A stretch of DNA of 64,000 nucleotides from Cryobacterium lactosi. GTDB taxonomy: Bacteria; Actinomycetota; Actinomycetes; Actinomycetales; Microbacteriaceae. A program made the position numbers and the translations under genes. Location of the stretch: positions 1-64,000 of the forward strand of contig NZ_SOHM01000007.1 of the NCBI RefSeq assembly GCF_004403945.1, read 5' to 3'. The first letter of the stretch is position 1. Each line of letters starts with the position of its first letter. Of this stretch, positions 63,679 to 64,000 are shown piece by piece. The notes beneath the pieces were generated by a model. The model worked only from the letters and a program-made list of their open reading frames with translations. It made no database searches and had not been told where the DNA came from.

Positions 63679-64000
63679 ATGACGATCTGGTATGGAGGGG
63701 ACTACAACCCGGAGCAGTGGCCGAGGGAGATCTGGGACGAGGACGTGCGTCTGATGAACCGGGCGGGCGTGTCGCTTGCGACGGTGGGAGTGTTCTCCTG
63801 GGCGCGGCTGGAACCCCGTGAAGGGGACTACGACTTCGCCTGGCTCGACGAGGTGCTCGACCTGCTGCACGCCAACGGTGTGCGGGTCGACCTCGCCACC
63901 GCGACGGCGTCACCGCCACCCTGGCTGGCGCTGCGGTATCCGCAGACGCTGCCCGTGACCGAGCACGGCGTGCGCCTCTCGGTGGGCAGCCGGCAGCAGT
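63679..64000 (+). CDS. Second GH42 beta-galactosidase, N-terminal part
   Basis: The first ~107 residues of a GH42 enzyme, cut by the window end. It opens with WYGGDYNPEQWPREIWDEDV and continues GVSLATVGVFSWARLEPREG, DFAWLDEVLDLL and ATASPPPWLALRYPQTLPV, the beta-1 to beta-3 core of the family's barrel. It differs clearly from the first GH42 product, so it is a paralogue rather than a recent copy. It follows the permease by 2 bp, so it is part of the same operon. Confidence 0.9.
   Translation, partial: MTIWYGGDYNPEQWPREIWDEDVRLMNRAGVSLATVGVFSWARLEPREGDYDFAWLDEVLDLLHANGVRVDLATATASPPPWLALRYPQTLPVTEHGVRLSVGSRQQ

Overview
The window comes from a high-GC actinobacterium, most likely a member of the Microbacteriaceae (a Cryobacterium/Leifsonia-like organism; genus not provable from the sequence). 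The evidence is gene content: RbpA, a principal sigma factor with an Ala/Lys-rich N-terminus, mycothiol ligase MshC, the PafB/PafC WYL pair, a caa3/bcc-type respiratory chain with a diheme QcrC, DUF3043 and DUF7455 proteins, and many genes whose -10 box lies 5-8 nt before the start codon (leaderless transcripts). Nearly all of it is core chromosome. No integrase, transposase, CRISPR array or rRNA gene was seen.

Layout. 1-3400: E2 acyltransferase (partial), dihydrolipoamide dehydrogenase and leucyl aminopeptidase on the minus strand. 3496-9419: a PAC2 protein, an MFS transporter, then sigA followed 4 nt later by a MurT-GatD pair. 9512-18671: a DUF7455 protein, topoisomerase IV (parE and parC, convergent around an SDR gene), a phosphodiesterase, DUF3043 and an M20 dipeptidase. 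18802-27694: erpA and the aerobic respiratory chain as two convergent blocks (ctaC-ctaD-ctaF plus; ctaE-qcrC-qcrA-qcrB minus) with an RlmA-like methyltransferase between. 27835-34386: trpD, then glycerol/dihydroxyacetone use (glpK, glpF minus; dhaK-dhaL-dhaM plus) and a small Cys protein. 34387-34788 is the only large gene-free stretch. 34789-41463: UvrA-like ABC protein, HdeD, SDR, NfeD-stomatin pair, GDPD and rbpA. 41512-55169: lnt, helY, tatC, tatA, pafC, pafB, an FKBP lipoprotein, trmI, a HAD hydrolase, a second PAC2 protein, mshC and uppP. 55221-56546: a second M20 peptidase. 56714-56798: tRNA-Leu(GAG). 56927-64000: a LacI-controlled galactoside locus with two GH42 beta-galactosidases and an ABC importer.

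Most interesting points. (1) The MurT-GatD pair keeps the Mur-ligase ATPase core but has lost the GatD nucleophilic Cys (Gly98), the Asp of the MurT DxSWxWD motif (Pro342) and the MurT Cys4 zinc ribbon. It should not be able to make ammonia from glutamine. Microbacteriaceae have B-type peptidoglycan, in which the D-Glu alpha-carboxyl carries the cross-bridge instead of an amide, so this pair is a candidate for the unknown ligase that starts that bridge. (2) The gene order helY-tatC-tatA-pafC-pafB...trmI...PAC2...mshC...uppP matches the mycobacterial Pup-proteasome neighbourhood, but pafA, prcBA, pup, dop and the ATPase are absent, with only an FKBP lipoprotein in the gap. (3) There are several short tandem repeats and hairpin elements in intergenic DNA, an orphan promoter/palindrome at 34507-34537, and a near-perfect LacI-type operator at 58062-58079.
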